Positions 8,535-16,271 of a DNA stretch of 64,000 bases are shown piece after piece. Numbering within the stretch: the first letter of the stretch is position 1; every line of letters begins with the position of its first letter. The notes under the pieces are model-generated. The model searched no databases and had not been told where the DNA came from. It saw only the letters and a program-made list of their open reading frames with translations. The stretch lies in the NCBI RefSeq assembly GCF_008000815.1, contig NZ_CP042806.1, positions 5,890,001 to 5,954,000 on the forward strand. The letters run 5' to 3'. Position numbers and translations under genes: made by a program. The stretch is from Terriglobus albidus (GTDB lineage Bacteria > Acidobacteriota > Terriglobia > Terriglobales > Acidobacteriaceae).

Positions 8535-9296
8535 ATGGCTGTACTAACAAAACTCGACCGCTCGATGAAGCGTCGCCATGGATCGAGCGCTTTCGGAATC
8601 GACATTCTGTATCCCGGGCTTGTTCTCGAAGAAGACGATAGCGGCATTGGAGCCATTGGCCGGATCGACCAGGCATGGCTCCAGCCCGGTGCCTTCATTG
8701 CCATGCATCCGCATCGGAACGACGAGATTCTGACCTATCTACGGAGCGGACGGCTGCAACATCGTGACAGTGTCGGCCACGTGGAAGAACTCTCAAACAC
8801 GCGCCTGATGCTGATGAACGCCGGCCACACCTTTCAACACGAAGAACGGGTGCCGGCAGATGGCGGTGCGTTAGAGGCGCTCCAGATCTTCATTCGTCCC
8901 AGCGAGAAGGACCTGGAGCCTGTCGTGCAGTTTCACGATTTCGCAGCGGCGTTCAGTGAAAATGACTGGCGGCTCGTCGCCGGACCGAATGAGGATGCGC
9001 CGCTCAAATTCCGGGCACAGGTCTGGGTCCATGACATTCGACTGACCACAGGACACACTGCAACACTTCCACCTTTCCCTACAGGCGAAGTCTCAAGAAT
9101 CCTGTATGTTTTCGCGGGGCGAATTGCCGTTGCCGGAACTATCCTTGCAGCCGGTGAGAGCATCCTGCTCAACGACGAGGACCTCCAGATTGCGGCACAG
9201 GAAGACAGCGACCTGGTGCTCTTCACAACAGACCCGTCAGCACCTGTATTCAAGCAAGGTATGTTCAGCGGAAATATCGTTGGATTCGATGCCTGA
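8535..9296 (+). CDS. Pirin family protein (metal-binding bicupin)
   Basis: The ATG at 8535 is chosen because a strong AAGGAGAAAAGG lies just upstream; an in-frame ATG at 8472 has none. The product is 253 residues. The N-terminal cupin carries the pirin iron ligands His58 and His60 (MHPHRNDEI) and His102 and Glu104 (GHTFQHEE). A second cupin without obvious ligands follows (about 130-250). Pirins act as redox-sensing cofactors or, in some bacteria (YhhW), as quercetin dioxygenases. Which applies here cannot be told. It is co-oriented with the hydrolase 110 bp upstream. Confidence 0.93.
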   Translation: MAVLTKLDRSMKRRHGSSAFGIDILYPGLVLEEDDSGIGAIGRIDQAWLQPGAFIAMHPHRNDEILTYLRSGRLQHRDSVGHVEELSNTRLMLMNAGHTFQHEERVPADGGALEALQIFIRPSEKDLEPVVQFHDFAAAFSENDWRLVAGPNEDAPLKFRAQVWVHDIRLTTGHTATLPPFPTGEVSRILYVFAGRIAVAGTILAAGESILLNDEDLQIAAQEDSDLVLFTTDPSAPVFKQGMFSGNIVGFDA

Positions 9297-9360
9297 TCTG
9301 GATTGAATCGGTTCACAGTGCAACCATCCCATCAACGACACGCCATACGAGTGAGGAAAC

Positions 9361-9837
9361 ATGATCTACGCAACCGCTACTGTACCCGTGAACCCCGCGG
9401 GAGAAGAACCACTCACCAGAGAGCAGGTATGGAAGGGACTCGTGTTGAAGGCGCGGAATGCGACCCAATTTCTGCCGCCCGGCTTCTGCGATAAGTGCGA
9501 GGTCGTTCAGGAAGGCAAAGATTTCATCGTGCGCGAAGCCATCATCTTTAAGGAGAGCCTGACCGAGATTGTCACCTTTGAGCCAATGACCAAGGTCTCA
9601 TTCCATCAGTTCAAAGGGCCCCGGGAGGGCGTCATCGTCAACGAGCTGATCGACGATGCCGGTGGAGCGCTCCATCTGCGCTTCTATTGCCTGCTCGGCT
9701 TGAGAGGCATTACACCGGACGGCCCGGAGGAGCAGCAGGAGAAAGCTCGCATGAGCAGCGAGGACAAAGGTTATAAGAGCGCCCTGCTGTCGACGCTGGC
9801 GCGTACACGAACGCTGGTGAGAGAGGGAAAGATTTAG
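9361..9837 (+). CDS. AtaL-like (DUF1857) SRPBCC-fold protein
   Basis: The protein has 158 residues. The pattern TREQVWKGLVLKARNATQFL, then REAIIFKE, VTFEPMTKVSFHQ and a C-terminal helix, matches AtaL-like/DUF1857 members of the SRPBCC (START-like) superfamily, which bind hydrophobic ligands in a deep pocket. The substrate is unknown. It lies 64 bp after the pirin in the same direction and is probably the last gene of the LysR-controlled operon. GAGG stands before the ATG. Confidence 0.85.
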   Translation: MIYATATVPVNPAGEEPLTREQVWKGLVLKARNATQFLPPGFCDKCEVVQEGKDFIVREAIIFKESLTEIVTFEPMTKVSFHQFKGPREGVIVNELIDDAGGALHLRFYCLLGLRGITPDGPEEQQEKARMSSEDKGYKSALLSTLARTRTLVREGKI

Positions 9838-9946
9838 GGCGCCTCGAGCGACGGCTTACCGAAGATCCCGGCGTCATAAAAGACGTCCACGCGATATCCT
9901 TCTAAGGTTTGCGCACGTCAAATCGCCGGGGCCTTCGGAGTAACGA

Positions 9947-10627
9947 ATGAATCGCTGCTATCTCGCTGCTGTCCTTCTGCTTGCCACAACAGCGTTCTCA
10001 CAGATACGCGAGAACGCTGCCCGCTTCGTCACCTGGCAGCCGATGGATGTTTCCGCCTTTGAAGACGGCTATAAGCGCCACCTCGCATGGCATCGTTCCG
10101 CGTCTGATCCGTGGACCTGGTATGGCTGGACCATTATCTCCGGCGACCGCTATGGAACCTTCATCGATGCCACCATGTTTCACCAGTGGCCCGACTTCGA
10201 CAACCCGGTCAAGCCGGCGGAAGACGCCGCCGACAACGCCATGAACGTGTTTCCGCATGCGCAGATCCGCTCCGTTGTCAGTTATGAGGTCATGTCGCCA
10301 CTCACCGTCTTCCGGCCGCAGGACATCGAATCCTATCCGCTGATGAGCTTCTTCACGCTACGCCTGCGTCCCGGCGCTGAAAGCGCCTTCGAACACGCGG
10401 CTATCGGCGTGATGCGCAGCATCGGTGGGCCGCACGCTATCCTGCGTCCGGTTACCGGGGCAACGGACTATCTTCTGTTGCTGCCGGCACGCAACAGCAT
10501 TGACCTGCCGGAGAACGCAGAGATCTTCCGCCGGCTGGTTGCAGCCATGCCGCAAGATGCCGTCATCGACACACGACTGGAACTCGCCCGCTTTCGCAGA
10601 GACATGAGCTACTGGCCGCAGTCGTAG
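9947..10627 (+). CDS. Secreted protein of unknown function
   Basis: The protein has 226 residues with a clear signal peptide (MNRCYLAAVLLLATTAFSQ). The mature part is rich in Trp and aromatic residues (HLAWHRSASDPWTWYGWTII) and has two similar halves of alternating strand and helix, reminiscent of a duplicated ferredoxin-like (dimeric alpha/beta barrel) fold. I do not recognise the family. CGGAG lies before the ATG. It is 109 bp after the AtaL-like gene, so it could be an independent unit. A class A hairpin repeat follows the stop codon directly. Confidence 0.7.
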   Translation: MNRCYLAAVLLLATTAFSQIRENAARFVTWQPMDVSAFEDGYKRHLAWHRSASDPWTWYGWTIISGDRYGTFIDATMFHQWPDFDNPVKPAEDAADNAMNVFPHAQIRSVVSYEVMSPLTVFRPQDIESYPLMSFFTLRLRPGAESAFEHAAIGVMRSIGGPHAILRPVTGATDYLLLLPARNSIDLPENAEIFRRLVAAMPQDAVIDTRLELARFRRDMSYWPQS

Positions 10628-10630
10628 GTT

Positions 10631-10724
10631 GTTCGCGCGTAGCGCGAATGTATTGCTTAAGGGGACGGCTTCAGCCGTCCCGTATTACGCCCTGGAGAAA
10701 AGCGGCTTTAGCCTCTGAGGTCAA
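10631..10724 (+). repeat. Class A multi-hairpin intergenic element, copy 1
   Basis: Three successive hairpins: TTCGCGC/GCGCGAA with loop GTA; the perfect stem-loop GGGACGGCTTCAGCCGTCCC preceded by TTGCTTAAG; and GCGGCTTTAGCC, followed by TGAGGTCAA. It begins three bases after the stop of the upstream gene. Downstream, 10725-10806 holds only an A-rich spacer and the motif GAATTTATCGACAT. Confidence 0.85.
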
Positions 10725-10806
10725 GTACGTAGAGGGTAGGAAAGAAGATCCCTGCGGGATGACAAACAAAAAAGCGGTTCCGCACAGCTCGAATTTATCG
10801 ACATAC

Positions 10807-11208
10807 CTAACCGTGTTCGACGCGCGCCTTGATATCCGCATACGCCGCCTCGATCAGCCTGTTCAATGCACTGGTGTTCGCTTCCATCCCTGGCTTCAGC
10901 TTCACATGCCGCATGAACCTACCCGTGCCTTGCAATAGTCGCGCTGGATCTGGCAGGGCTGCGCCGTGAAAGAACCCAACGTTGACGTGGGCGGTGAAGA
11001 CATTGACGTAGCCGAAGGGAGCGTCGCCCAGACACACAACCGGACAGCCGTCATGCAGAAGCTCCCGCACTTCGTCCCCGCATCGCCGCATCACTTCAAA
11101 CCACGCCTGTGCGATGGAACCTAACTCTCCGCGATGTTCGTCCATCCATGCATCGATGGCAGGATCGCGTTCCACGGCGCCATCGAATCGTAGTATCTCC
11201 GCCTTCAT
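10807..11208 (-). CDS. DUF1801-type small protein
   Basis: The product is 133 residues from the ATG at 11208, which has GGAG five bases upstream; the longer open frame runs into the divergent P450 gene. It contains IDAWMDEHRGELGSIAQAWF, CPVVCLGDAPFGYVNVFTAH and GTGRFMRHVKLK, the pattern of DUF1801/YdhG-like proteins (helical start, then a small beta-sheet core with a KxR-rich C-terminal helix). No catalytic role is known. It is divergent from the P450 gene with 70 bp between starts, so the two may share a promoter region. Confidence 0.8.
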   Translation of the reverse strand: MKAEILRFDGAVERDPAIDAWMDEHRGELGSIAQAWFEVMRRCGDEVRELLHDGCPVVCLGDAPFGYVNVFTAHVNVGFFHGAALPDPARLLQGTGRFMRHVKLKPGMEANTSALNRLIEAAYADIKARVEHG

Positions 11209-11278
11209 TGCTGCTCCATTCGCCTTCGCCTCAATATTACCGGCCATTCCATATAGCATCAGTGAAGCGCGACACGCG

Positions 11279-12622
11279 ATGAGCGACATGCCTTTGACCG
11301 AAACGACATTGAAGGGACTTCCCTTTCTCGGCTCTGCGATCCCGCTAAGCCGCGATGCCTTGTCTCTCTTCACCACGTCTTTGCAGGACGCGGACCGCGT
11401 TCGCATGCGCGTCTTCGGTCGCACCGTTCTGCTGCTGAGCCATCCGCAGGACATCGAAGAGGTGCTTGTACGCCGCCGGGACGAGTACGGGCGATCGGCG
11501 GAGATCCTGAAACTGCAACCAATCTTCGGCAAAGGACTGCTCGCCAGCGATGGAGATCTGTGGCGTAAGCAAAGGTCTCTGCTACAGCCGAACTTCGGGC
11601 ACGCCGCCCTGAAGGAATATGCCGCGCAGATGCACAAGACTATCGCGAGGCTGATGGGCACGTGGAACGATGATGCCGTGCTCGATGTGCATCCCGCCAT
11701 GATGCAGTACACCCGCGAGGTGATCTGCGCGGTACTCTTCGGCGATCCGGTTGCCGGAGAACAGCAGCAGCTTGGCGAGGCTGTCACCACCGTCTTCGGC
11801 GACCTGCGAAGCGAGATTCTCTATCTCCCGTTATGGAGAAGACTGCCATTCAAACGCAGCCGTTCCTGGAATCAGGCCGTCGCTGTTCTCGACCGCTCTA
11901 TTCGAACCGCGATCGGCCAGCGGCGAAATCTGCCGCCATCGGGAAGCGACCTGCTTGACCTGCTGATGCATGCCAGCACGGCGGATGGCTACACCATGTC
12001 AGATGAGCAGTTGCGCGATGAGATTCTGACCTTCTTTCTTGCAGGCCACGAGACCGCCGCTCTCGGTCTGACCTGGGCACTGCATCTGCTGGCACAACAT
12101 CCGGCGGTACAGCAGAAGGTGACTGAAGAAGTAACCGCACTTCTGAACGACGGCGGCTCTCTCGCTGAGTCCTTCACGAAGCTGCCATGGACAACGGCCG
12201 TGGTGAAAGAAGCACTACGTCTCTATCCGCCGGTATGGAGCATGGGACGAAGAGCGGTCGCGAATACCGAGCTCGAGAGTGCTCCGGTAGAGAACGGAAC
12301 TGACATCTGGATCTGCGTCTATCGGCTTCATCGGGACCCGCGCTGGTATCCCGATCCGCATACCTTCGAACCGGAAAGATGGATCGACGCGCCGCCTCCC
12401 CGCAGCTTCACTTATCTTCCCTTCGGTATCGGACCACGGGTCTGTATCGGACAACACTTCGCGATGATGGAGTCCATCATCGGACTCGCCGCAATCCTCA
12501 GCAGGTTCCGGGTAGAAGCAACCGCCAAAGCAGCTCCGGAGTTCAGTGCATGGATTACACTTCGTCCGAAGACCCCGATCCGCCTTCGGCTGCGGGAGTT
12601 TCGGGATAATACTCGAGGATAA
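11279..12622 (+). CDS. Cytochrome P450
   Basis: The start at 11279 gives 447 residues, the standard soluble bacterial P450 length; earlier in-frame starts overlap the divergent gene. The I-helix oxygen-activation motif AGHETA is at 255-260, the ExxR motif at Glu311/Arg314 (KEALRLYPP), and the heme loop FGIGPRVCIG has thiolate ligand Cys389. The sequence style (AGHETAALGLTWALHLL, PVWSMGRRA) resembles the CYP4/CYP102-like bacterial class acting on fatty acids or terpenoids, but the substrate is not predictable. No ferredoxin or reductase gene is adjacent, so electron partners must be encoded elsewhere. Confidence 0.95.
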   Translation: MSDMPLTETTLKGLPFLGSAIPLSRDALSLFTTSLQDADRVRMRVFGRTVLLLSHPQDIEEVLVRRRDEYGRSAEILKLQPIFGKGLLASDGDLWRKQRSLLQPNFGHAALKEYAAQMHKTIARLMGTWNDDAVLDVHPAMMQYTREVICAVLFGDPVAGEQQQLGEAVTTVFGDLRSEILYLPLWRRLPFKRSRSWNQAVAVLDRSIRTAIGQRRNLPPSGSDLLDLLMHASTADGYTMSDEQLRDEILTFFLAGHETAALGLTWALHLLAQHPAVQQKVTEEVTALLNDGGSLAESFTKLPWTTAVVKEALRLYPPVWSMGRRAVANTELESAPVENGTDIWICVYRLHRDPRWYPDPHTFEPERWIDAPPPRSFTYLPFGIGPRVCIGQHFAMMESIIGLAAILSRFRVEATAKAAPEFSAWITLRPKTPIRLRLREFRDNTRG

Positions 12623-12640
12623 TCGGTACTCCCATCACAG

Positions 12641-12764
12641 ACCTCAGCGGCTAAAAGCCGCCTTCCCTATGGAACTCTGTATGGGACGGCTGAAGCCGTC
12701 CCCTTAAGCGAGGCATTCGCGCCAACGGCGCGAAATGGTTGCGCTAACGCGCAACGGTTCGCTT
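12641..12764 (-). repeat. Class A multi-hairpin element, copy 2, extending into the DUF899 remnant
   Basis: Read on the minus strand: an extra hairpin GTTGCGC-GTTA-GCGCAAC, a TTCGCGCC/GGCGCGAA hairpin, CTTAAG, a GGGACGGC/GCCGTCCC hairpin, then GGCTTTTAGCCGCTGAGGT. The extra hairpin supplies the last codons and stop of the truncated DUF899 gene. It fills the space between the convergent P450 and DUF899 genes. Confidence 0.85.
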
Positions 12765-13028
12765 AACCAGGGTGTCTTTATCGCCGAAGAGCTGTGAGAA
12801 ATGCACCTGGCCGTTCGGCCCCTGGAAGGTATAGTCTTCCGGAATCCTGCCTCCGAGGGGCAGAGCGCGGCGGAGCTCAGCAACCCGTTCGATGTTGCGC
12901 CGAAGGTCAATCTCCTCAGCGAGGAGTGCATTACGGGCCCGGCGATATTCCTGGCTTTCGTTGGGAAAGTGCATTTGGTTCTTTGCCGCAAGCTCTGTTG
13001 CGGGAGTGAGGCGAGGATCGTGGACCAT
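12744..13028 (-). pseudogene. DUF899 thioredoxin-like gene truncated at a class A repeat
   Basis: Start and upstream region look intact: TAAGGAGA precedes the ATG, and the first about 87 residues match the N-terminus of DUF899 proteins (NESQEYRRARNALLAEEIDL, RRNIERVAELRRALPLGG, EDYTFQGPNG...QLFGDKDTLV). A complete DUF899 protein is normally around 220-260 residues and continues with a thioredoxin-like domain containing CxMC or similar. Here the frame leaves the family immediately after DTLV and ends seven codons later (KRTVAR, stop) inside repeat-type sequence. The redox domain is absent, so the product cannot have the family's function. Truncation by repeat insertion or a repeat-associated deletion is inferred. 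Confidence 0.75.
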
Positions 13029-13143
13029 TCGCTTCTCCTTAGGGGGAGGTCACGTGCCAGCACACATTCTAATCATCCTGTGCGGCGATCTGTGCCGGCC
13101 CCATCAGTCCTTGCGAACGTGACTACAATGGAGGGAACTGTTT

Positions 13144-14856
13144 ATGGCAAACGAAGACATCCGGAACACCACTCCCGACCCCACCAACACACCCGAAACC
13201 GCTGACGACTCCACGGAGTCCTTCGGCGCGCTTCTCTCACAGTTTGAGAAGGAACATTCCGATCGATCGAAGTCAGAGCCCTCCCAGAAGGAAGGCATCG
13301 TGGTATCGATCTCGCCGGAGTCTGTGTTTCTGGATATAGGCTTCAAGGTTGAAGGCGTGCTGCCTCGTTCGGCCTTTGAGAACAACGCCGATGGCGTCGC
13401 TGTGGGAGACCGCTTTCCTGTCTCGGTCAAGGGACGCAACGAAGAGGGCTACTACGCGCTCTCGCGTTTGAAGATTGCACAACCGACAGACTGGGCTTCG
13501 CTGGAAGCAGCCTTTGCGCAGAAGACGCCTGTGGTTGGTATCGTGACCGGCGTTGTGAAGGGCGGCCTGACGGTCGATGTCGGTGTTCGTGCCTTTCTGC
13601 CTGCCTCGCGGAGCGGCACCCGCGATGCCGCCGAGTTGGAGAAGCTTGTCGGCCAGGAGATCACCTGCCGCCTCACTAAAGTGGACGCGGCCGACGAAGA
13701 CGTCGTCGTGGACCGCCGCGTCATCCTTGAAGATCAGGCCCGTCAGCTTCAGCAGCAGCGATACTCCGAAGTACGTGAAGGAGACATCGTCACCGGCCAG
13801 GTTCGCAGCCTTGCCAGCTACGGCGCATTTGTCGACCTGGGTGGCGTGGATGGCCTGCTGCACGTCAGCGATATCACCTGGCAGCGCATCAGCAGCCCCG
13901 AAGAAGTTCTTCAGGTCGGCCAGCAGGTGCAGGTCAAGGTTCTGAAGGTCGATGCCGACAGCAAGCGCATCTCGCTTGGCATGAAGCAATTGCAGCCCGA
14001 GCCCTGGGACACGGCGGGAGAACGCTATCCCCTTGGCCAGCGCGTCAGCGGTACCGTGAAGCGCATTGCCGACTTTGGCGCCTTTGTCGAGGTAGAGCCC
14101 GGCATCGAAGGCCTGATCCATATCTCTGAGATGTCGTGGGTCAACAAGGTACGCAAGGTCAGCGATCTGCTCAAGCTGCATGACACGGTGGAAGCGGTTG
14201 TCCTCGGCATTAGCCCGGCGGAGCGCCGTCTCTCCCTTGGATTGAAGCAGGCGCTCGGCGATCCGTGGGCCGCCGTTCCGCAGAAGTATCCTGCAGGTTC
14301 CGTGATTGAAGGACCGGTCATGCGGCTGACGAAGTTCGGCGCTTTTGTGCAACTGGCTGAAGGCGTGGAAGGTCTGGTGCATATCAGCGAGATCGATGCG
14401 GAGAAGCGCATCAACCATCCGCAGGATGTGCTGAAGGTAGGGGAGGTGGTCAAAGCCCAGGTGCTCGCCGTCGATATGGAGAAGCGGCAGATCAAGCTGA
14501 GCATCAAGCAGCTTGTTCCGACACACCTGGACGAGTTCCTTGCCGAGCATTCCACCGGTGACACCGTATCGGGCCGCGTGATCCAGCAGAGCGGAGATCA
14601 TGCCGTCGTGGAGCTTGGCGAAGGCATTCTTGCTGACTGCACCATCTCTGGGAAAGCTGAAACCGCCACATCGAGCGCGGCTGCTCCCGCACTCGATCTT
14701 TCAGCCTTGAGCTCCATGCTGAATGCACGCTGGAAGGGCGATGCGAAAGCATCTACCTCACAGGCACAACCGCTTCAAGTAGGACAGGTGCGCAAGTTCA
14801 CCATCGCTACGATGGACGCCTCCACGAAGAAGATCGCGCTGGAGCTGGTGAACTAG
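13144..14856 (+). CDS. rpsA: 30S ribosomal protein S1
   Basis: The protein has 570 residues, normal for a Gram-negative-type S1. Six S1 (OB-fold) domains are visible at about 50-110, 127-195, 213-283, 300-370, 384-456 and 472-560. Domains 3-5 are canonical (YGAFVDLGGVDGLLHVSDI; FGAFVEVEPGIEGLIHISEM; FGAFVQLAEGVEGLVHISEI). Domains 1-2 are the ribosome-binding type and domain 6 is degenerate. The family binds mRNA at the 30S platform and helps initiate translation on structured or weak-SD messages. GGAGGG lies before the ATG. A PEP-mutase-like gene starts 27 bp later. A second, specialised S1-domain paralogue is possible but less likely. Confidence 0.93.
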   Translation: MANEDIRNTTPDPTNTPETADDSTESFGALLSQFEKEHSDRSKSEPSQKEGIVVSISPESVFLDIGFKVEGVLPRSAFENNADGVAVGDRFPVSVKGRNEEGYYALSRLKIAQPTDWASLEAAFAQKTPVVGIVTGVVKGGLTVDVGVRAFLPASRSGTRDAAELEKLVGQEITCRLTKVDAADEDVVVDRRVILEDQARQLQQQRYSEVREGDIVTGQVRSLASYGAFVDLGGVDGLLHVSDITWQRISSPEEVLQVGQQVQVKVLKVDADSKRISLGMKQLQPEPWDTAGERYPLGQRVSGTVKRIADFGAFVEVEPGIEGLIHISEMSWVNKVRKVSDLLKLHDTVEAVVLGISPAERRLSLGLKQALGDPWAAVPQKYPAGSVIEGPVMRLTKFGAFVQLAEGVEGLVHISEIDAEKRINHPQDVLKVGEVVKAQVLAVDMEKRQIKLSIKQLVPTHLDEFLAEHSTGDTVSGRVIQQSGDHAVVELGEGILADCTISGKAETATSSAAAPALDLSALSSMLNARWKGDAKASTSQAQPLQVGQVRKFTIATMDASTKKIALELVN

Positions 14857-14883
14857 CGATCATAGGAAACACGGAGGAAAATT

Positions 14884-15720
14884 ATGGCTCCAGATCGTCG
14901 CGCGAAGGTAGAGAAGTTCCGCAACCTGCACGTACGGCCTGGAGCCTTCATCATTCCGAACCCATGGGATGTTGGCACCACACGTCTGCTGACGCATCTC
15001 GGCTTCGAAGCGCTGGCGACCACCAGCATGGGTTACGCCTTTTCGGTCGGACAGAAAGACAACACGCTGAGCCGCGAACAGGCGATCTCTCATATCGCCG
15101 CCATTGCCGCGGCTACCGATCTGCCGGTCAATGCCGATCTGGAGAACTGCTTCGGTGACGCACCGGAGGTGGCGGCAGAGACCATACGCCTGGCTGCCGA
15201 AGCCGGTGTCTCCGGCGGTTCAATTGAAGATGCGACCGGAGATGCAGCGAATCCCATCTATGCACGCGAGTTCGCGACAGAACGCGTGCGAGCGGCTGTA
15301 GAAGCAGCACGCAATGTTCCCGGCGGATTCGTCCTCACGGCACGCGCAGAGAACTATCTGCACGGGCGGCCGGACCTGGCCGATACCATCGCGCGACTGC
15401 AGGCGTATCAGGAAGCCGGCGCGGATGTGCTGTATGCACCGGGCCTTCGCACCAAGGACGACATCGCTGCGGTGGTATCGTCTGTCGATCGGCCGGTGAA
15501 TGTCGTGATGGGATTGCAAGGGGTGCAACTCAGCCGCGAGGAGTTAGCCAAACTCGGCGTGAAACGCATCAGCGTGGGGAGTTCGCTTTATCGCACAGCG
15601 CTCGGCGCGTTTCTGCGCGCAGCGCATGAGATGGCTGGGGCGGGAACTTTTACGTTTGCGGGCGATGCAGCGAATCCGAAAGAAGTAGCTGCGTTGTTGA
15701 CTGGTGAAGAGCTCGGGTAA
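14884..15720 (+). CDS. Isocitrate lyase/PEP phosphomutase superfamily protein
   Basis: The protein has 278 residues. The superfamily pattern is clear: PNPWDVGTTRLLTHLGFEAL (barrel start), TTSMGYAFSVGQKD, LPVNADLENCFGD (metal site; Asp and Glu), GVSGGSIEDATGD, then VLTARAENYLHG. The loop usually reading KKCGH in isocitrate lyases or KRCGH in methylisocitrate lyases is ENCFGDAPE here. This places it in the large uncharacterised subgroup that includes carboxyvinyl-carboxyphosphonate mutase-like and oxaloacetase-like enzymes. It probably makes or breaks a C-C or P-C bond in a small keto acid. CGGAGG precedes the ATG. It is likely cotranscribed with rpsA, with no obvious functional link. Confidence 0.9.
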   Translation: MAPDRRAKVEKFRNLHVRPGAFIIPNPWDVGTTRLLTHLGFEALATTSMGYAFSVGQKDNTLSREQAISHIAAIAAATDLPVNADLENCFGDAPEVAAETIRLAAEAGVSGGSIEDATGDAANPIYAREFATERVRAAVEAARNVPGGFVLTARAENYLHGRPDLADTIARLQAYQEAGADVLYAPGLRTKDDIAAVVSSVDRPVNVVMGLQGVQLSREELAKLGVKRISVGSSLYRTALGAFLRAAHEMAGAGTFTFAGDAANPKEVAALLTGEELG

Positions 15721-15749
15721 GCCACGCACTGGGTTTTGAAAGATCGGTA

Positions 15750-15860
15750 CCTCAGCGGCTAAAGCCGCCTCTTTCTGAGCTTCTATACGGGACGGCTAAA
15801 GCCGTCCCCTTAAGCAAGGCATTCGCACCTTTGGCGCGAAACAGTTGCGCCAAGCGCAAC
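15750..15860 (-). repeat. Class A multi-hairpin element, copy 3
   Basis: On the minus strand it has GTTGCGCTTGGCGCAAC, a TTCGCGCC-type hairpin, GCCTTGCTTAAGG, a GGGACGGC/GCCGTCCC stem-loop, and GGCGGCTTTAGCCGCTGAGG. It forms a head-to-head pair with copy 4. The 15861-15970 space between them shows no gene. Confidence 0.85.
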
Positions 15861-15970
15861 GATGATCGAGCAATATAGTGAAGATCTATTCTGCCGTCAC
15901 ACGCTCTATCAACTTCACCGTGTCCTGAGGACAGAACACAAGAGAGACGCTCGACAAACAAAGCTTGCCT

Positions 15971-16067
15971 CTCCTTCGCGCACCGCGCGAATGTCTTGCT
16001 TAAGGACACGGCTTTAGCCGTGTCGTACAGACTAGAAAGAGTTGGCGGCTTTAGCCGCTGAGGGCAA
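15971..16067 (+). repeat. Class A multi-hairpin element, copy 4
   Basis: TTCGCGC/GCGCGAA hairpin, TGTCTTGCTTAAG, stem-loop GACACGGCTTTAGCCGTGTC, then GGCGGCTTTAGCCGCTGAGGGCAA. The second stem differs from copies 1-3 (GACACGGC instead of GGGACGGC), yet both arms change together. The remaining 16068-16271 holds nothing I recognise. Confidence 0.85.
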
Positions 16068-16271
16068 TACTCTCAGAATCCCCGCCTTGTCATTTCGAAG
16101 TCGCCTCGGCAAAGAAAACCTTCTCGACATGGTCCCGTTGTGTATGGAGCTCCCAGTACAACGGAACAATCGCTTCGGGCTCGGCGCCTGGCTGCTGGCC
16201 GATCCACGCCCCGATGGCGACGTGTCCGCTACCCAAACACAGGAACAATTTGTCGATATACTCCGAGATCC

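Noticed and set aside
11209-11790. N-terminal extension of the DUF1801 protein
   Set aside because: It is antisense to the P450 gene; a proper Shine-Dalgarno stands before the ATG at 11208.
13273-14601. 442-codon open frame opposite rpsA
   Set aside because: Composition and lack of motifs show it is a mirror of the S1 domains.
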